Shown piece by piece: positions 46,071 to 58,160 of a stretch of DNA of 64,000 nucleotides; position 1 is the first letter of the stretch; every line of letters starts with the position of its first letter. A program made the position numbers and the translations under genes. Source of the DNA: Talinum fruticosum (lineage: Eukaryota; Streptophyta; Magnoliopsida; Caryophyllales; Talinaceae); the NCBI GenBank assembly GCA_021018815.1, contig JAITYX010000058.1:1939001-2003000 (forward strand). Direction: 5' to 3'. The notes under the pieces were generated by a model. It had not been told where the DNA came from, did no database searches, and was given only the letters and a program-made list of their open reading frames with translations.

Positions 46071-46849
46071 TGGTTTTCTTAGAGGCAACCACCATTCCTA
46101 CTTTTACACTAAACCAATTCCTAGCCTAACACTTAATTTCCCCTTTTTCTTCTTTTTTTTGTTAAGCATTATTTAGATTAACGCCAAGTAAGTAGCATAA
46201 CTGGTCTCGGGTTTTTATTTAGCTAGTCTCGGGCAGAATATTAAGAGGAAGGAATAAATATATTTTACCAATTATAGTTATGCGAACTAATAAGAATTCA
46301 CTCAAATGAATTTACGAATATGTATCCTCATGTATATTTTAGTTATTCGACCTAATTTATTTAATTAAAGTTAATTAATTAATTTAACTCGTATAACCAT
46401 CTCAAAGAAAATTATAGGTATTACAATTTTCAAGATGATACTTAGAAGCTGGGGATGAACCTTTTATTAAGATTTCCGAATTTTATTAAATCCGATCTAA
46501 AACGAATTAAGTAAAGTTTGAATGGTAATTTTATTAATTATTTTATTTTAACAATTCTTTTTAGAAGTCCTAGGATATTTTTCATAACTGAAAAACAAAG
46601 CAACCTAGAATTCTATTTCTGCTGTGAGGATGTAGGGCAAAGCTGGTGTGCAAAACACCGGTTTGGACCCAAACCTTGCCTACCGACCACTCGGTGCAAG
46701 TGGCACCCCCGGTGGTGGCCGGCGCCAGCCAAAGGCCCTGGGCCGAGGAACTCAACCTCTGCTTCGGCCTGCCTACCATATCCAGAATTCATTTTTTCTG
46801 CTCAATCAAAAACTAGTTGCGAGGCGGATTTAGAAGAAATAATCAAATG

Positions 46850-48339
46850 GAGTCGCTAGTCAATTTTTAAGAAAAAAAACTAAGAAAAATAAAAATGAAA
46901 ATTTGCTCTTCCGATCTTAGTATGGGAAAACTAAGACCGAAATAAATCAAAGGGAGTTGCCAGTTAGTTTTAGGATAGAAAAAATGACTCCATCGGTTTG
47001 AAAACTAAGGATCGGATTCGGGGCGAGGGTACGAATTGTAGAGAAAACCCTTCCGTTCCACTCGTCTCGAAGACGACCATGACTAATTTGAGTAGTCAAT
47101 TACATAATGTCTAAACATAAATTAAAAGCGGTAAAGGAAGAAATAAAGAAAGCGGTAAAGAAGTAAAAACGAAATTAAAAGAAAAAGAGTAAATTAAAAG
47201 GATTACATCGGGTTAGGAGGAATTTAAAAGCAATACAATGTTTCTCCACAATACGGAAAGCAGTAAATAATATAAATAAGTAAACTCTTTGAAGACAGAT
47301 TTGGTGCCCTCAAGTTGTCCCACCTATTGATTTGGATCTCGAATCGGATCCGGTGATGCTACGAGTGGTGAATTGAAGGGGCTTTTTGTAAGCATTTTGT
47401 AGAGGAAGGTAATGGATGTATGAACTATACTGGAGTTCAGATGTGGTTTTCATAGGGAGTAGAGTATGAGTAGGCTGAAAAGATACGAAGAGATCGTAAT
47501 ACGGATGGGAGTATTCGGTTGCTCTTAATCGGGTTTCAGCCAAGTAACATTAAGAGATGAGCCATTGTTGAAATGAGAGCCTAAGCTCTCTATTTACGAG
47601 GAGAGGTTAGGTTAAGGAATGACGTAGATTTAGCTCATGGCCAGTGGTCCAAAACAAGGTACAAACCCGAGGCTATGATAATGTGAAGATTGAATCGGAT
47701 AGAACCGAGGATAAAACCGGATAAAATTGGGGAGGAGGCACCGGTCACAAGAGGTTTTCTAGGGCTTCGTGCCCTTCCGTGCCGCCTAGGGAGTCTTTAG
47801 GCCAAAACACAGCGTTATGAAGCGAAATTAGAGGTAGGGGCAGCGGCCTTGGGGGTTTTCTAGGTTTTTGTGCCCTTTTGTGCTACCTTGGGAATCTTTA
47901 GGCCAAAACATAGTGTTTTGAAGCGAAATAAGTAGTAGGGGGCAGTGGCCATGCTATGTCGTTTTGGGGAATTGTGTGCTCTTAGTCTCGGGTGGACAAT
48001 CTTGGAGCTTAAATGCGGCACTTTGATACTGGTGATCATGAAATGCAATGGTTAACGTCGTCTTGAGGTCTTCACTCCATGTTTGATTAGAAAAAGTTGA
48101 AATACGGAATTCTAAGCCTGGAATTTCCCATACGCAGCACCGGACTTTAGTTGAATTTGGAGGCTTGGCTCGGGCTTAGACCGTCCAAAAGAAAAAAGGT
48201 TTTTGAACCAACTCAAGGTAAAAGGCTATTTATTTGATTTTGGGGTTCTTTATGGTTTACTAACTTCTGTCGCACGAATCAAATTCGAGTCCATGATCCA
48301 AATCCTCAAACAAGACTCGGGCTTTCGATATCGAGCCAA
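46850..48339 (-). repeat. probable Tat/Ogre-type Ty3/gypsy LTR remnant
   Basis: On the minus strand the block starts TGTTGGCTCGATATCG at 48339 and leads to TAGCGACTCCATTTG near 46860. This resembles the GGCGACTCC word that is common at the LTR/internal junction of plant Tat-lineage elements. Near 47010-47100 the sequence has the usual 'GGGCGAGGGTACG...' neighbourhood of such LTRs. No coding domain was seen. Sequence from 46433 to 46850 may be the start of its internal region. The assignment is by pattern memory only. Confidence 0.4.
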
Positions 48340-48593
48340 CAAATAAATAAAATAGAAAAGGCATGACACTTTTTAGGTGTTCGCAACGGCGCTTCCTCTC
48401 TTAGGCATGTTTGAGAGAAACGAGAAAGAGATTAAGATTAAGAAAGTAAGAAAGTGAATGAGTGAGAAAGAGAGTAGAGAGTTGAGAATCGAAGTGGAAC
48501 GAGTGTTCGAGCAAGTGATTATGAGTACGAGAGAAAAGAGAGGAAGAGTAAGAGCAAGAGATAACAAAGTGAATGAATTAAGACGAATGGGTT

Positions 48594-48602
48594 TTATTTA
48601 TA
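48594..48602 (-). promoter_or_regulatory. TATA-like box upstream of the aORF in F
   Basis: The minus strand reads TATAAATAA, about 190 bases before the aORF ATG. A TAGCCGTTAGAGACAA segment at about 48725-48710 corresponds to the CCGTTGGAGAG box of C and G. Confidence 0.5.
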
Positions 48603-49029
48603 GAACAAGAGCTCTCATACAAAAAGCCATTCTGAGTCAACCCTTAAAGTAACTCGTTAGCAAACCATCGGGTATTCCAGTGAGCAATGGCTACATCTTG
48701 CAATTGCTTGTCTCTAACGGCTAGTTTTCAAACCGTTCGTGTGACACAGTGAGCAATAGTGATTTTTGAAAGCACTTCCAAGATTCTCCATTGATCTAGA
48801 GATGATCTAAGAATTTTGACGTCCATTTTTCTCATAAACTAAGTCCGATAAGTGATGCATTTGAGAGACTTAGAATACACTTAAAAGAAAATTAATAACT
48901 CATAGCTCAGCTTCGTTTTGGTTCAACTAATCCATTTGTTATTTACTCGAACATATAATAATGAATCAAATTCATAACAACTCATGCAATAAGTTAGATA
49001 ATCATGCAATCATCATGCCAAGGTCATTC

Positions 49030-49785
49030 CTAATAAAGCAAAACTGATCTTCACTTAGAGGCTTTGTGAAAATATCAGTTAATTAAAATTTGGTAGGAAT
49101 AAACTCAAGTTCAATATCACCATTCTCAAAATGGTCTATAAGAAAATGATATATAACCTTAATGTGTTTCGTTTTGGACTCGCTGAACTGGATTCTTAAT
49201 GATACTGATGGCACTTTGACTATCAAAGTTGATTGAGATAGATGTGAATAACAGCCCAAGATCCTTTAAGTGTTACTTGATCTAAAGTATCTCAAGCATG
49301 GCAAGCTCTAGCTGCTATGTACTCAGCCTTAACAGTTGATAGATCAACCGAGTTTTATTTCTTTGAATTCCATAAGATAAGTGATTGACCAAGAAATTGA
49401 CATGCTCCTGAGGTGCTTACTTTATCAACTTTGTATCTAGCATAGTAAGCATATGAGTATCTAGTAAGGGTCAGATCCGAGTCTTTAGAATACCGGAGAC
49501 CAAGTGTCCGAGTCCCGGCAAGATATCTAAAAATTCTCTTCACCTGCAGTGAGATATGACTCGTTTGGGTTAGCTTAAAATCTTTCACATAGGCAAACAC
49601 TAAACATGATATCCGGCCTACTAGATATAAGATAAAGTAGAGATCCATTCATATCTCTATAGAGTTACTCGAATCTCCAACTTTACCTTTCTCATCCGAG
49701 TCCAGTTTAGGATTGCTACTTATTTGTGTTGCTTGCATGCGTCACATCTTGTAGTTTATACTTCTTCAATAAGTCCTTGGTGTAT
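49030..49785 (-). pseudogene. pol of F: end of RT, connection and RNase H
   Basis: The minus strand shows VKRIFRYLAGTRTLGLRYSKDSDLTLT (about 49550-49450) and CQFLGQSLILWNSKK (about 49400-49360), the start of the RNase H segment, and degenerate remains to the end of pol at about 49030. G interrupts RT at the YTKELL-equivalent position; the adjoining RT piece is at 61645-61768. Confidence 0.75.
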
Positions 49786-51164
49786 TGAAGGTTTGCTCTT
49801 CGAGAGTCTAAATCACCCTAGAGGAGGGGTGAATAGGGTAATGAGGAAATTTAGGTAAACTTAGAATCTTTTTGTTTGAAAGAAGCCAAACGACTTATTC
49901 CGAGTCTAGATTGGACTCGTAAAAGTATACACTCGTAAATACGTGGAAACCTTTCTAGGGCAGAAAACCACGGATAGTGCTAATCCAAGCACTAAGTCAA
50001 ATCCACTATTTTGAATCCTCAAAATACAACGGACTTACTCTACCAGAATTGCTCCCTTAGATTATTCCATACAATGTTTTCGTACACTCGAAGTTACCTT
50101 ATCTCGATCCAAGTGTTTCTTAATTGAGATAACCTTTACAACTAGGGACAACTCGAGTTGTGTTAACCCCTACAGCTCAATTAAGGGACCTTACTCGAAG
50201 TAAGAGAGGTGTGTAATTCATTATAACACTTTACAACTCAGAAAATATTAAGTCTAGACTTAAAGTTGTAAGTAGAAGATTGAGTGAGTAATGCACTACG
50301 AGAATAGTTTTTATAATAGGTTCAGCAATCTTCAAGTTTTGTGAAGTGGCTTCTATTTATAGATATCCAAGCATATTGGTCGTTGTGTCTGGTTTCTAGA
50401 CCGAAGTCTTCACTAGCCTTTGGAGGGGCCTTTCTCAGTCACTCGAAAAGATCCGTTGGAGTGTAAACATTGGGCAATGGCTATTTGCACCAAAAGGTGT
50501 TCCAATCAATCGGTGTTGTTTGAAAAGCAAGACGTAAACCACCGTTGAGCCTAGCGTTGGATTTTTTCAGTTTTGGAAATAGACAACCCCGACACGGTGT
50601 CCGAGTCCTACCCGAATTGGCTAAAACTATCTGCTGGCGTTTAATAGCTAGAAGCCGATTGCTTTTGAAATTCAAAAAGATAGATTAGCTTCGTTTGAAT
50701 AACCTACAAAAGCAAACCACATTGGTTCTCAAAGTATAAAATACTTTGGTCCAAGGTTAGGCACAAATAATGATTAAATTAGGACAATTAAAAGCTTAAT
50801 TATCTATGGCCTAGAAAACTGGAATATTCTAAGTCTAATACCAAATACGTTCAAGCTCGGTTCAGAATAATTCCTAGAAAGGTCAAGTAGAAGAATATTC
50901 AAACATAGAAAGTTACCTTGATCTATCAAATAATCATTTATGGAGTGGCTTGACTAACACGAACTCAATAGAGAGTGACTCAGTTCCGAGTTAGCAAACA
51001 CAGTCAGTATTACAAGAAAATGCGTTGGAAGCATTATTTAATGATGCGATGGTTCAATTATATTCCGAGTAGGTCGAATACCTCAGTATAGAAGATATAT
51101 GACAATGTAATATCCGAGTCACTCAAAACAAAGATAAACGCTTAGATATGAGTTTCTATGAAGA
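49786..51164 (-). repeat. 3' LTR of G, inner end deleted
   Basis: It matches the 5' LTR of G from TGAAGG up to about 51164, but lacks the last roughly 80 bases at the PPT side. The following sequence (from about 51165) is already aORF C-terminal sequence, so both PPTs and the spacer are gone. TATA at 50353-50361. Confidence 0.8.
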
Positions 51165-51189
51165 CGAGCGAGTGTGCTTGCGTCTGGTA

Positions 51190-52712
51190 AGTCCGAGATT
51201 AAGTAGTAGAACACGGCGGTGGTAGCACTGGGATGTTAGGAAGTAGCTTAGACCTAGGTGGTCAAGTCGGGACAATATCATCCTCTCGGCTCATCTTCTT
51301 GGAAGACTATAGGGGCTTCGAGTCAGCTGGTTTGGACTGTCCAACGTCCCCAAGCATCTTCCGATCCACTCGGATCCGAGGAGATCAGCTTAGGTTCCGG
51401 CTCTATAGCCCACTTGTCTTTTGGTGGAGCATCCTTTTCTTGTCTTCATTTTTCCTCCTTGTTCTCGTCTTCGAGCTGATCCTCGCCTGCCTCAACTACA
51501 TCCTTAACCTCTTCTTCTTCTTCTATCTCAGCAGAGGTAAACTTGGCCAGGCTGGAGGACTTCTCGGATGTGTCCGAGGATTCCGAGTCCTACGCTGCCT
51601 TCGTTCTACACTCACAAAGAAGTTTGAGCTGTTCGCGTTGCTCACCAAGAACCCCTTTGAACTTAAGCATCGGGGATTGACACTCCTGAATCTAGGATTG
51701 GGCGGTCTTCCGGTGAATGACCATCCCTCGGAAAATGGGCTTGAGAGAGCTTACAAGTGACTCGAAGTTAGTTAGTTGTAAACACGAGTTTCTCGACCAT
51801 GACAGCAAATGTGCCAGCCGAGAGAGGAGGTTGAGACGAAGAGGGGCCAGTTGAAGTAGATGGGAGAGTGCGTTGAATCCGAGTATGGGGATGAGGAGAG
51901 GCAGGTTCCAACTCGGAAGAGTTAACCCATTCACCAGGCTTAACCTTCTGGTATCCATACCCCAGAAATTCTTTTCAGCCTAGAACAATGGCCGACTCGA
52001 AACGGCGGAGGGATAAGAGGGAAGAGGGATTTTAAATTGTTTGAAGATAAGGGAGAGAAGAGCTTCCAATGGAAAAGGAGTGGATTTGTTTGATTGAGCA
52101 GGCACTTGTACCATTTGTTCGATAATGAAGGGAAAGAGGTCTACATCGTAGCCCTCTATGATATCAAACAAAACTTTGAGAACCCCGGAGTTTGTGTTCT
52201 CCTTGCTCGAGTGGTGAATAAAGAAAGTGCGCATCGGAATGTAACAAAGCAATCCGACCTCACTTTTCATCCGAGTCATAGAGAAATTTTTTTGTGCTCA
52301 GGCACTTCTTTGGTAAATTTGTCAAAGAAATCATCGACAACCTCTAGAAAAGGAATGTGATTGGGATTCAAAAAAGAGAAGAAACATTGAACAGTTTGTG
52401 GAGAAGAGGGAGGTTGATTCTCGACTGTGGTACCTTGAACTTTGGAAGTGATGACACCTCCAGAGAAGGATTTGTTGGGGTAGAACTCAGCCATGAGTTC
52501 TCGATAAATGAAATCGCTGAAGCGTATAAGTTATATACTCCAGTTTCTTGAATGAACTTTAGCCAAGAGGAGGTTGCTTTCAAGAACTTGTCATCCAACG
52601 TGAACTGCTGGACAAAAATACTTTTGAAGGGTCAGATGTACCCTCTTGAGTTGTTTTCAGGCCTTCTTTGTTACAAACCCCATGAACTCGAAGTAGAACC
52701 ATGTTTAGGCAT
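51190..52712 (-). pseudogene. aORF of element G
   Basis: The minus-strand start is the ATG at 52710-52712 (MPKHGST...). The conserved domain (52598-52030) includes MDDKFLKATSSWLKFIQETGVYNL, then LLHKLFNVSSLF, NPNHIPFLEVVDDFFDKF, and then FDIIEGYDVDLFPFIIEQM and a STPFPLEALLSLIFKQFKIPL segment. The coiled-coil and acidic/basic tail fall in 51760-51190 and are eroded. It is more diverged than C and E, but the same blocks are kept in the same order, which suggests that selection acted on the protein in the past. Confidence 0.6.
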
Positions 52713-52748
52713 TGTGAGAGAGAAAAGACGAGAGGTTACTAGAGAAGT

Positions 52749-52751
<3 letters not shown>

Positions 52752-52818
<67 letters not shown>
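52752..52818. repeat. (GA)n microsatellite in the aORF leader of G
   Basis: About 33 uninterrupted GA units; CT in the direction of the aORF. Shorter CT runs occupy the same position in E (about 40255-40277) and C (about 28417-28430). Confidence 0.95.
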
Positions 52819-52915
52819 AAAAGCACTTTGAGAGCAAGGGACGAGTTATGAGAGAGTAGAGAATTTCGTGTAAGAAAAGTATGATGTAAAGTGAAGAAAT
52901 GAAGACAAATAGATG

Positions 52916-52924
52916 CTATTTATA
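52916..52924 (-). promoter_or_regulatory. TATA box upstream of the aORF in G
   Basis: The minus strand reads TATAAATAG followed by CATC, about 200 bases before the aORF ATG. Upstream (about 53040-52995) lie TCGTTGGAGAG and TAGCCGTTAG about 30 bases apart, as in C. Confidence 0.6.
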
Positions 52925-53309
52925 GAGAGAATGCAAATGTCCTTCAACCTTCTTTCTTAACATTCAAACGACATTCTTAGATAAACATGACGTACAGCGA
53001 GTCTAACGGCTACAATTCCAGTGTTTGTCTCTCCAACGATTTGAATTCTTCGAAAGTGACGCGTGTCGAGAGCGAAAGAGAATTAAAAAAATCTTTCCGA
53101 GAATCTCCATTCATCTAGAGATGATCCCAAAAGTTCGGTGTCCATTTTGATCAAAGACCGAGTCCGACTCAGTATGGTTTCGAGCGACTTAGAAAGCAAT
53201 TAACCAATACCTCAGTCTCATTATTAAGTCAACTGCTCCATTTGTTAATGAAGAACAAATCACAAATTTAAGCACATAAAACATATAATCATGCATTAAT
53301 AATGCCAAG

Positions 53310-54690
53310 CACATTCCTAATAAAATAAAACTAATCCTCACTAAATGGCTTAGTGAAAATATCAACTAACTGAAATTTCATAGGAATGAATTCAAGTTCA
53401 GTATAACCTTTCTTAGAATGGTCTCTTAGAAAATGATACATGACCTCCATATGCTTTGTCTTTGAGTGCTGAACTGGATTCTTAGTGATGCTGACTGCAC
53501 TTTGATTATCACATTTAATTGGGATAGATTGGAATGAAAGTCCAAGATCCTTCAAGTGTTGCTTGATCCATAGAATCCGAGCAAAGTATGCTCCAGCTAC
53601 AATGTACTCAACTTCAGTAGTTGATACAGACAACTTAGTTATGCTTCTTTGAGTGCCAAGATATAAGGGATTGACCCAAAACTGGCATGCTCTTGATGTG
53701 CTCTTTCTATTAACCTTGTAACCAGCATAGTCAGCATCCGAGTATTCAGTGAGGGTTAGTTCTGAGTCTCTAGAAAACCATAGACCAAGATTTTGAGTTC
53801 CTGCAAGATATCTAAAAATCCTCTTCACCGTAATGAGATGTGATTCTTTTATATAAGATTGAAATCTTGCATATAGACATACACTAAACATAATGTCCGG
53901 CCTACTTGGATGTGAAATATAGAAAAGAACCTATCATACATCTATAGAGTTTCGATCTACTACTTTACCTTTCTCGTCCGAGTCCAGTTTCATGCTCGCT
54001 ACTCATAGGCGTTGCTGCATGTTTCACATATTGAAGCTTGTAATTCATCAACAACTCCTTGGTATACTTAGATTGCTAGACATAGATACCATTTTTATCT
54101 TATCTAATTTTTAGACCAAGAAAGAAATTAAGCTCTCCCATAATGCTTATTTGGAACTCCTATCTCATCAACTCGGAAAATTCTCGACAAAGATTTTCAT
54201 TAGTAGCTCCAAAATTGATATCATCAACATAAATCTGAGCTATAAGGAAATCTCTCCCCTTGGTTTTTATAAAAAGAGTTTTGTCAATCTGACCTCTTTT
54301 GAAATCATTCTCAACAAAGAAGTCTGCTCTGTCTTTCATACTAAGCTCCGGGAGCTTGTTTAAGACCATATAGAGCCTTTTGCAATTTGAAAACATGGTT
54401 TGGGAATTTTGAGTTTTCAAATCCAGGGGTTTCTCACATAGACTTCCTCTTGAATTAAACCATTTAGAAAAGCACATTTGACATCCATTTGATACAATTT
54501 AATGTTCATGCTTTATGAAAATGCCAATAGAATTCTAATTGCTTCGATCCTAGCAACCGATGCAAAGGTTTCTCCACAATCAATCCCTTCTTCTTCATTG
54601 TAACCTTGAGCCACAAGTCGAGCCTTATTTCGACTACCAACCCATCCTCATCCAGTTTGTTCTTGAAAACCCATTTGGTTCCTCTAACCG
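53310..54690 (-). pseudogene. pol of G: RT and RNase H
   Basis: The minus-strand RNase H is at 53891-53331: RIFRYLAGTQNLGLW, STTEVEYIVAGAYFARILWIKQHL, IKCDNQSAVSITKNP, HFLRDHSKKG and LVDIFTKPFSED. It is open for 186 codons, the best preserved RNase H here. The RT part (54690-54000) has QIYVDDINFGATNEN (about 54240-54200) with intact YVDD. The frame breaks at about 54480, 54150 and 53900. Confidence 0.82.
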
Positions 54691-54949
54691 GGTGATCGGA
54701 AGGTCGTTTGGTCAAAGTCCAAACTTGATTTCTTTCAAATTGATTAAGCTCTACTTGCATGACATCTACCCATTCAGGTTTATTTAGGGCCTCTAGTGCA
54801 TTTCTGGGTTCAGTTAATGATATGAATGCACATAGATTTTGCAAAGAAGAACGAGTTCTTACCCCACTATTGATGTCGGACAAAATGTTCTCTAGTGGGT
54901 GGCTCGAAGCATATTTGAATGCTTTACCTATTCTCTAGTTCACCAAGTT

Positions 54950-56045
54950 TGTTGGTTGAACTGGCCGATCTTCAGTACTCGAGTTTGCTCATTAGCTTGT
55001 CCTTCAATGTTCTGAGCTGGCTCTTAAGTCGGGTCGATCTAAATCACAATGTTATGAGCTGCCTCATTCTGAGTTGCTTTCTTTTAACTCTGTTTGAGCT
55101 CAGCTTCAGCAAGATCATCTTTATCTCGACCGAGTTTCGATTTGAGAAGGTTGACTCATTTGTTTTTCCCCGATCAATCTCATCAAACACAACGTGTATG
55201 CTTTCTTCCACTTTGTTAGTTCTTTTGTTAAAGACACGATATGCTTTATTGTTAGATGAGTGACCTAGAAAGATACCTTCATTTGACCGAGCATTGAACT
55301 TGGTCAAGTTATCCTTACCGTTATTATGAACAAAGCACTCACATCCAAAGGGTTTGAAGTATGAGATGTTGGGCTTCTTCCCTTTGTAAAGTTCGTAGGG
55401 AGATTTCTTCAAGATGGGTCCGATGAGGCATCTTTTCGAGTGTGTAGTTTGTCTGTGTTGATTGCCTCAGCCCATAAATAGTAAGGTAGATCATGTTCAA
55501 TCATCATCGTCCTTCCTATTTCTTCAAGAGTTCGATTCTTTCTCTCCACTACCCCATTCCGTTGAGGGTTCTGGGTGCTGAGAAGTTGTGAGAGATACCA
55601 TTCTTGTCGCAGAACTCAGTAAATTGTGAGTAGTCAAACTCCTTTCTATGGTCGGTTCGAATTCTTCCGATCTCGAGTCCGAGACTCTACTTGAATTTTC
55701 CTGCAGAGCTTGTTGAAGTCTTTGAAAGCTTTATTTTTGTTCTTAAGAAAACAAGCCCGGGTAAATCGTGAGTAGTCATCAACAATCACAAGTACATATG
55801 ATTAACCTCTCGAGACTCTTCACAGAGATTTCTTTCACCACATAAATCCATATGTAGCAACTCATGCACTTTGAATGTGGAAACAGCTTTGAGAGATTTG
55901 AAAGATGATCCGACTTGTTTCCCTTTTGTGCATGCTTCACATATTTTATCTTTCTTAAATGCACAGTTAGCTAAACCTCTAACTAAACCATGAGATGTAA
56001 GCTTTTTGATAGTGTGCATGCTAACATGACCTAGTCTGCGATGCC
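54950..56045 (-). pseudogene. pol of G: integrase
   Basis: The minus strand has a zinc-binding HTIKKLTSHGLVRGLANCAFKKDKICEACTKGKQ segment (about 56019-55920), HMDLCGE, a broken core with the TDHRKEF-like second Asp region (about 55660), a QRNGVVERKNRTLEE-like Glu region (about 55560-55520) and the C-terminal KPNISYFKPFGCECFVHNNGKDNLTKF (55412-55044), open for 122 codons. It is less complete than in C. Confidence 0.75.
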
Positions 56046-56049
56046 ATGT

Positions 56050-56450
56050 TAAGAATCATCATGCAATGATGCTTTTAAACAAGATAAATTCTGACTTGGG
56101 TTAGAAAGAGGAATAGTATAGGTAGTACCTAACCTCTTACCCGAGAGCTTAGTCTCTTTGGGGGTTGCATCAAAAATATAGCAGTTGGTCCGAGTAAATC
56201 TTACCTCTTGACCTTTGTCACACAACCGAGAGATGTTGGGTAGATTGTACTTGAGTCCCTTGACAAGATAGACTAGGCCGACCAGTGTTGTCTCATTTCC
56301 CAATCTTTCCAATTCCAACTATCTTACCCTTACTGTCATCTCCAAAAGTGACTTTGCCTCGCTTCTTTAAAATCTTCTAACTCGGAAAAACGTCTTGAAT
56401 CTCCTGACATGTGGCTTGAGCATCCATTGTCTATGTACCAATGACCTTTC
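56050..56450 (-). pseudogene. protease region of G (DNG motif)
   Basis: The minus strand reads HWYIDNGCSSHMSGD (about 56440-56395), with DNG in place of D-S/T-G. It is followed after a frame change by VYLVKGLKYNLPNISRLCDKGQEVRF (about 56280-56190). Confidence 0.7.
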
Positions 56451-58160
56451 GTCCTTTTCTGAGTTACCTATAAGTTAAAAACACACTAACCCTTCTCACT
56501 TCCTCTAATAAACCTAGTAACTCCCTTTATTGTGGTCCTTTATCGAGGAAGAAAACTTTTGGGAACTCAGATTTGAATGACTTTGGGTTCGGTCCGATTC
56601 TAAGTCTTCTTTTTAGAAAAGAGAGTTTGTGTCTCTTTCTTTTGAGATCTTTTCTTTTATAAACAGGTGGAGAAGGTTTTCTCCTCGTAAACAAGTCCGG
56701 GCTCGGTCCTCCATTCATTCTTATGAATAGGACCATTCTCAGCCTTCCCGAACTTCACGAGTCCTAGAATCCTTTTTGAAAAGATTAGAGTAGGAATTAG
56801 ATTCCTCCTCTTCGTTAAAACCAAGTCCTTCTTTCCCGAAAGAGACACATTGAGATCCTAAAAGTATGTCAAGGTTTTGCTGACCATGAGTAAACTTCAA
56901 AACAAGCTCTTCGGACTCATTAAGCTTTCTTTTCGGATGCTCATTTACTCTTCTGAGTGGTTGAGACTCAGTCTCATTAATATAGGAACTAGTCTTGAGT
57001 TGTTTCGGGGTTAGTCTTAGTTTTTCTAATTCATTTTTCAAACAAGTTGCTCTAAGAAGTAAGAGACTCAAGTTGTTCTTTGAACCGACAAGAATCAAAA
57101 TTGAACTTTTAGTTGAAAGTGTAAATATATTTAACCAAATCAACTTTGGGGAACTTGAGAAAGTATTCAATTACCTCCCGAGGACTTGTCTCCTCATTGT
57201 CCGAGTTGTCAATAACGGACTTAGAGTCGACTTCTTATTCCGTTAGTGCCATCGGACACTTCGACTTGTCGGAATCATCTTTTTCTTCAGATGAGTCCTT
57301 ATCGCTCCATGTGGCTATCATAGCCTTCTTCTTCTTTCTGTCCTTCTTTCTCTTCGGACAGTCTTTGACTATGTGATCTTTGCTGCCACATTCAAAAGAG
57401 CCGAGTTCTTAGTTACGTATAAGTTTGAAGGGGAAGAATATTTACCTTTTTTGTCCTTCTTATCCTTCTTGTAGAACTCTTTCTTTGGCTTCTTTTCCCA
57501 TTTCTTGTGCTTCATCATTCTTTTGAAGCCTTGGGAAATGAGTGCCCTTGGATCCTCTTCGGAGTTTGAGGAACTCAGACTTTCCCCTCTACTTTATGAG
57601 GCCTTCAGACGCAATGTTCTTTTTGGTGCTAACCTTAGCATCCTCTTCTTCCAGGTGAATTTCATGGGTAAGCAGCTTCCTAATTAGTTCATCTGGCTTT
57701 GGTTGAGAGAGGTTTTGAGCTTCCTCGATGGTTGTCACCTTGGGAGCCCATCTTCTCTTTGGCACAATTCTCAGAATTTTTCCGCACATTTCTTCACGAG
57801 AAATCTTTCGCCTAGAGATTTGAGATTGTTTGTAATCTTAGTGAAGCGAATAAACATCCGAGTGATGTTTTCTTCTAGCTCCATCTTGAACAACTCATAT
57901 TTGTGAAGGTACTGGCTTATCATTGCTTATTTCACTTGGCTTGTACCTTTGTATGTGTTGACAAGAGTGTCCCACGCATCTTTGGTTGTGTCGTAGGTTG
58001 ACACTTTGTTGTACTCTTCTCGAGCTGATAGCACACATCAGAATGTTCATTGCTTTGAAGTTCTTTCCGAACTTCTCGACTATTCATTGGTGTACTCAAA
58101 TTTTTCTTTAGGCACAGATCTTGTACCTTCTATATTCATTGGAATGTAGCTGCCTTCTTG

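Larger units (their letters stand above)
43823..46432 (-). mobile_element. T5: TGTAA...TTACA family member, 3' end truncated
   Basis: On the minus strand it starts TGTAATACCTATAATTTTC at 46432, similar to T4 (TGTAATACTCGTAATTTTA). It has a GA-rich GC-rich tract (46070-45460), a donor-like AAA/GTGGGTTG at about 45455, then AT-rich sequence that matches T4 after its donor (CTTATACTCTAAA...). Further on it has the hairpin array (44354-44475) and a tandem repeat (44051-44219). The expected 3' terminus is missing; it stops at the LTR of E, which probably inserted into it. Confidence 0.55.
48360..49785 (-). mobile_element. Sirevirus-like element F, left piece
   Basis: On the minus strand, RNase H and the RT end (49785-49030) are followed by the pol-aORF spacer with its TATA box (48594-48602) and the first codons of the aORF (ATG at 48406-48408, reading MPKRGS), after which similarity stops near 48390. 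The RT continues on the far side of G at 61645-61768. F is thus an older element split by G and H. Confidence 0.75.

Noticed and set aside
45456..46176. 208-codon Ser/Leu-rich open frame ending in a (SL)n tail
   Set aside because: It is the CT tract and CT microsatellite of T5 and has no counterpart protein in the sister units.
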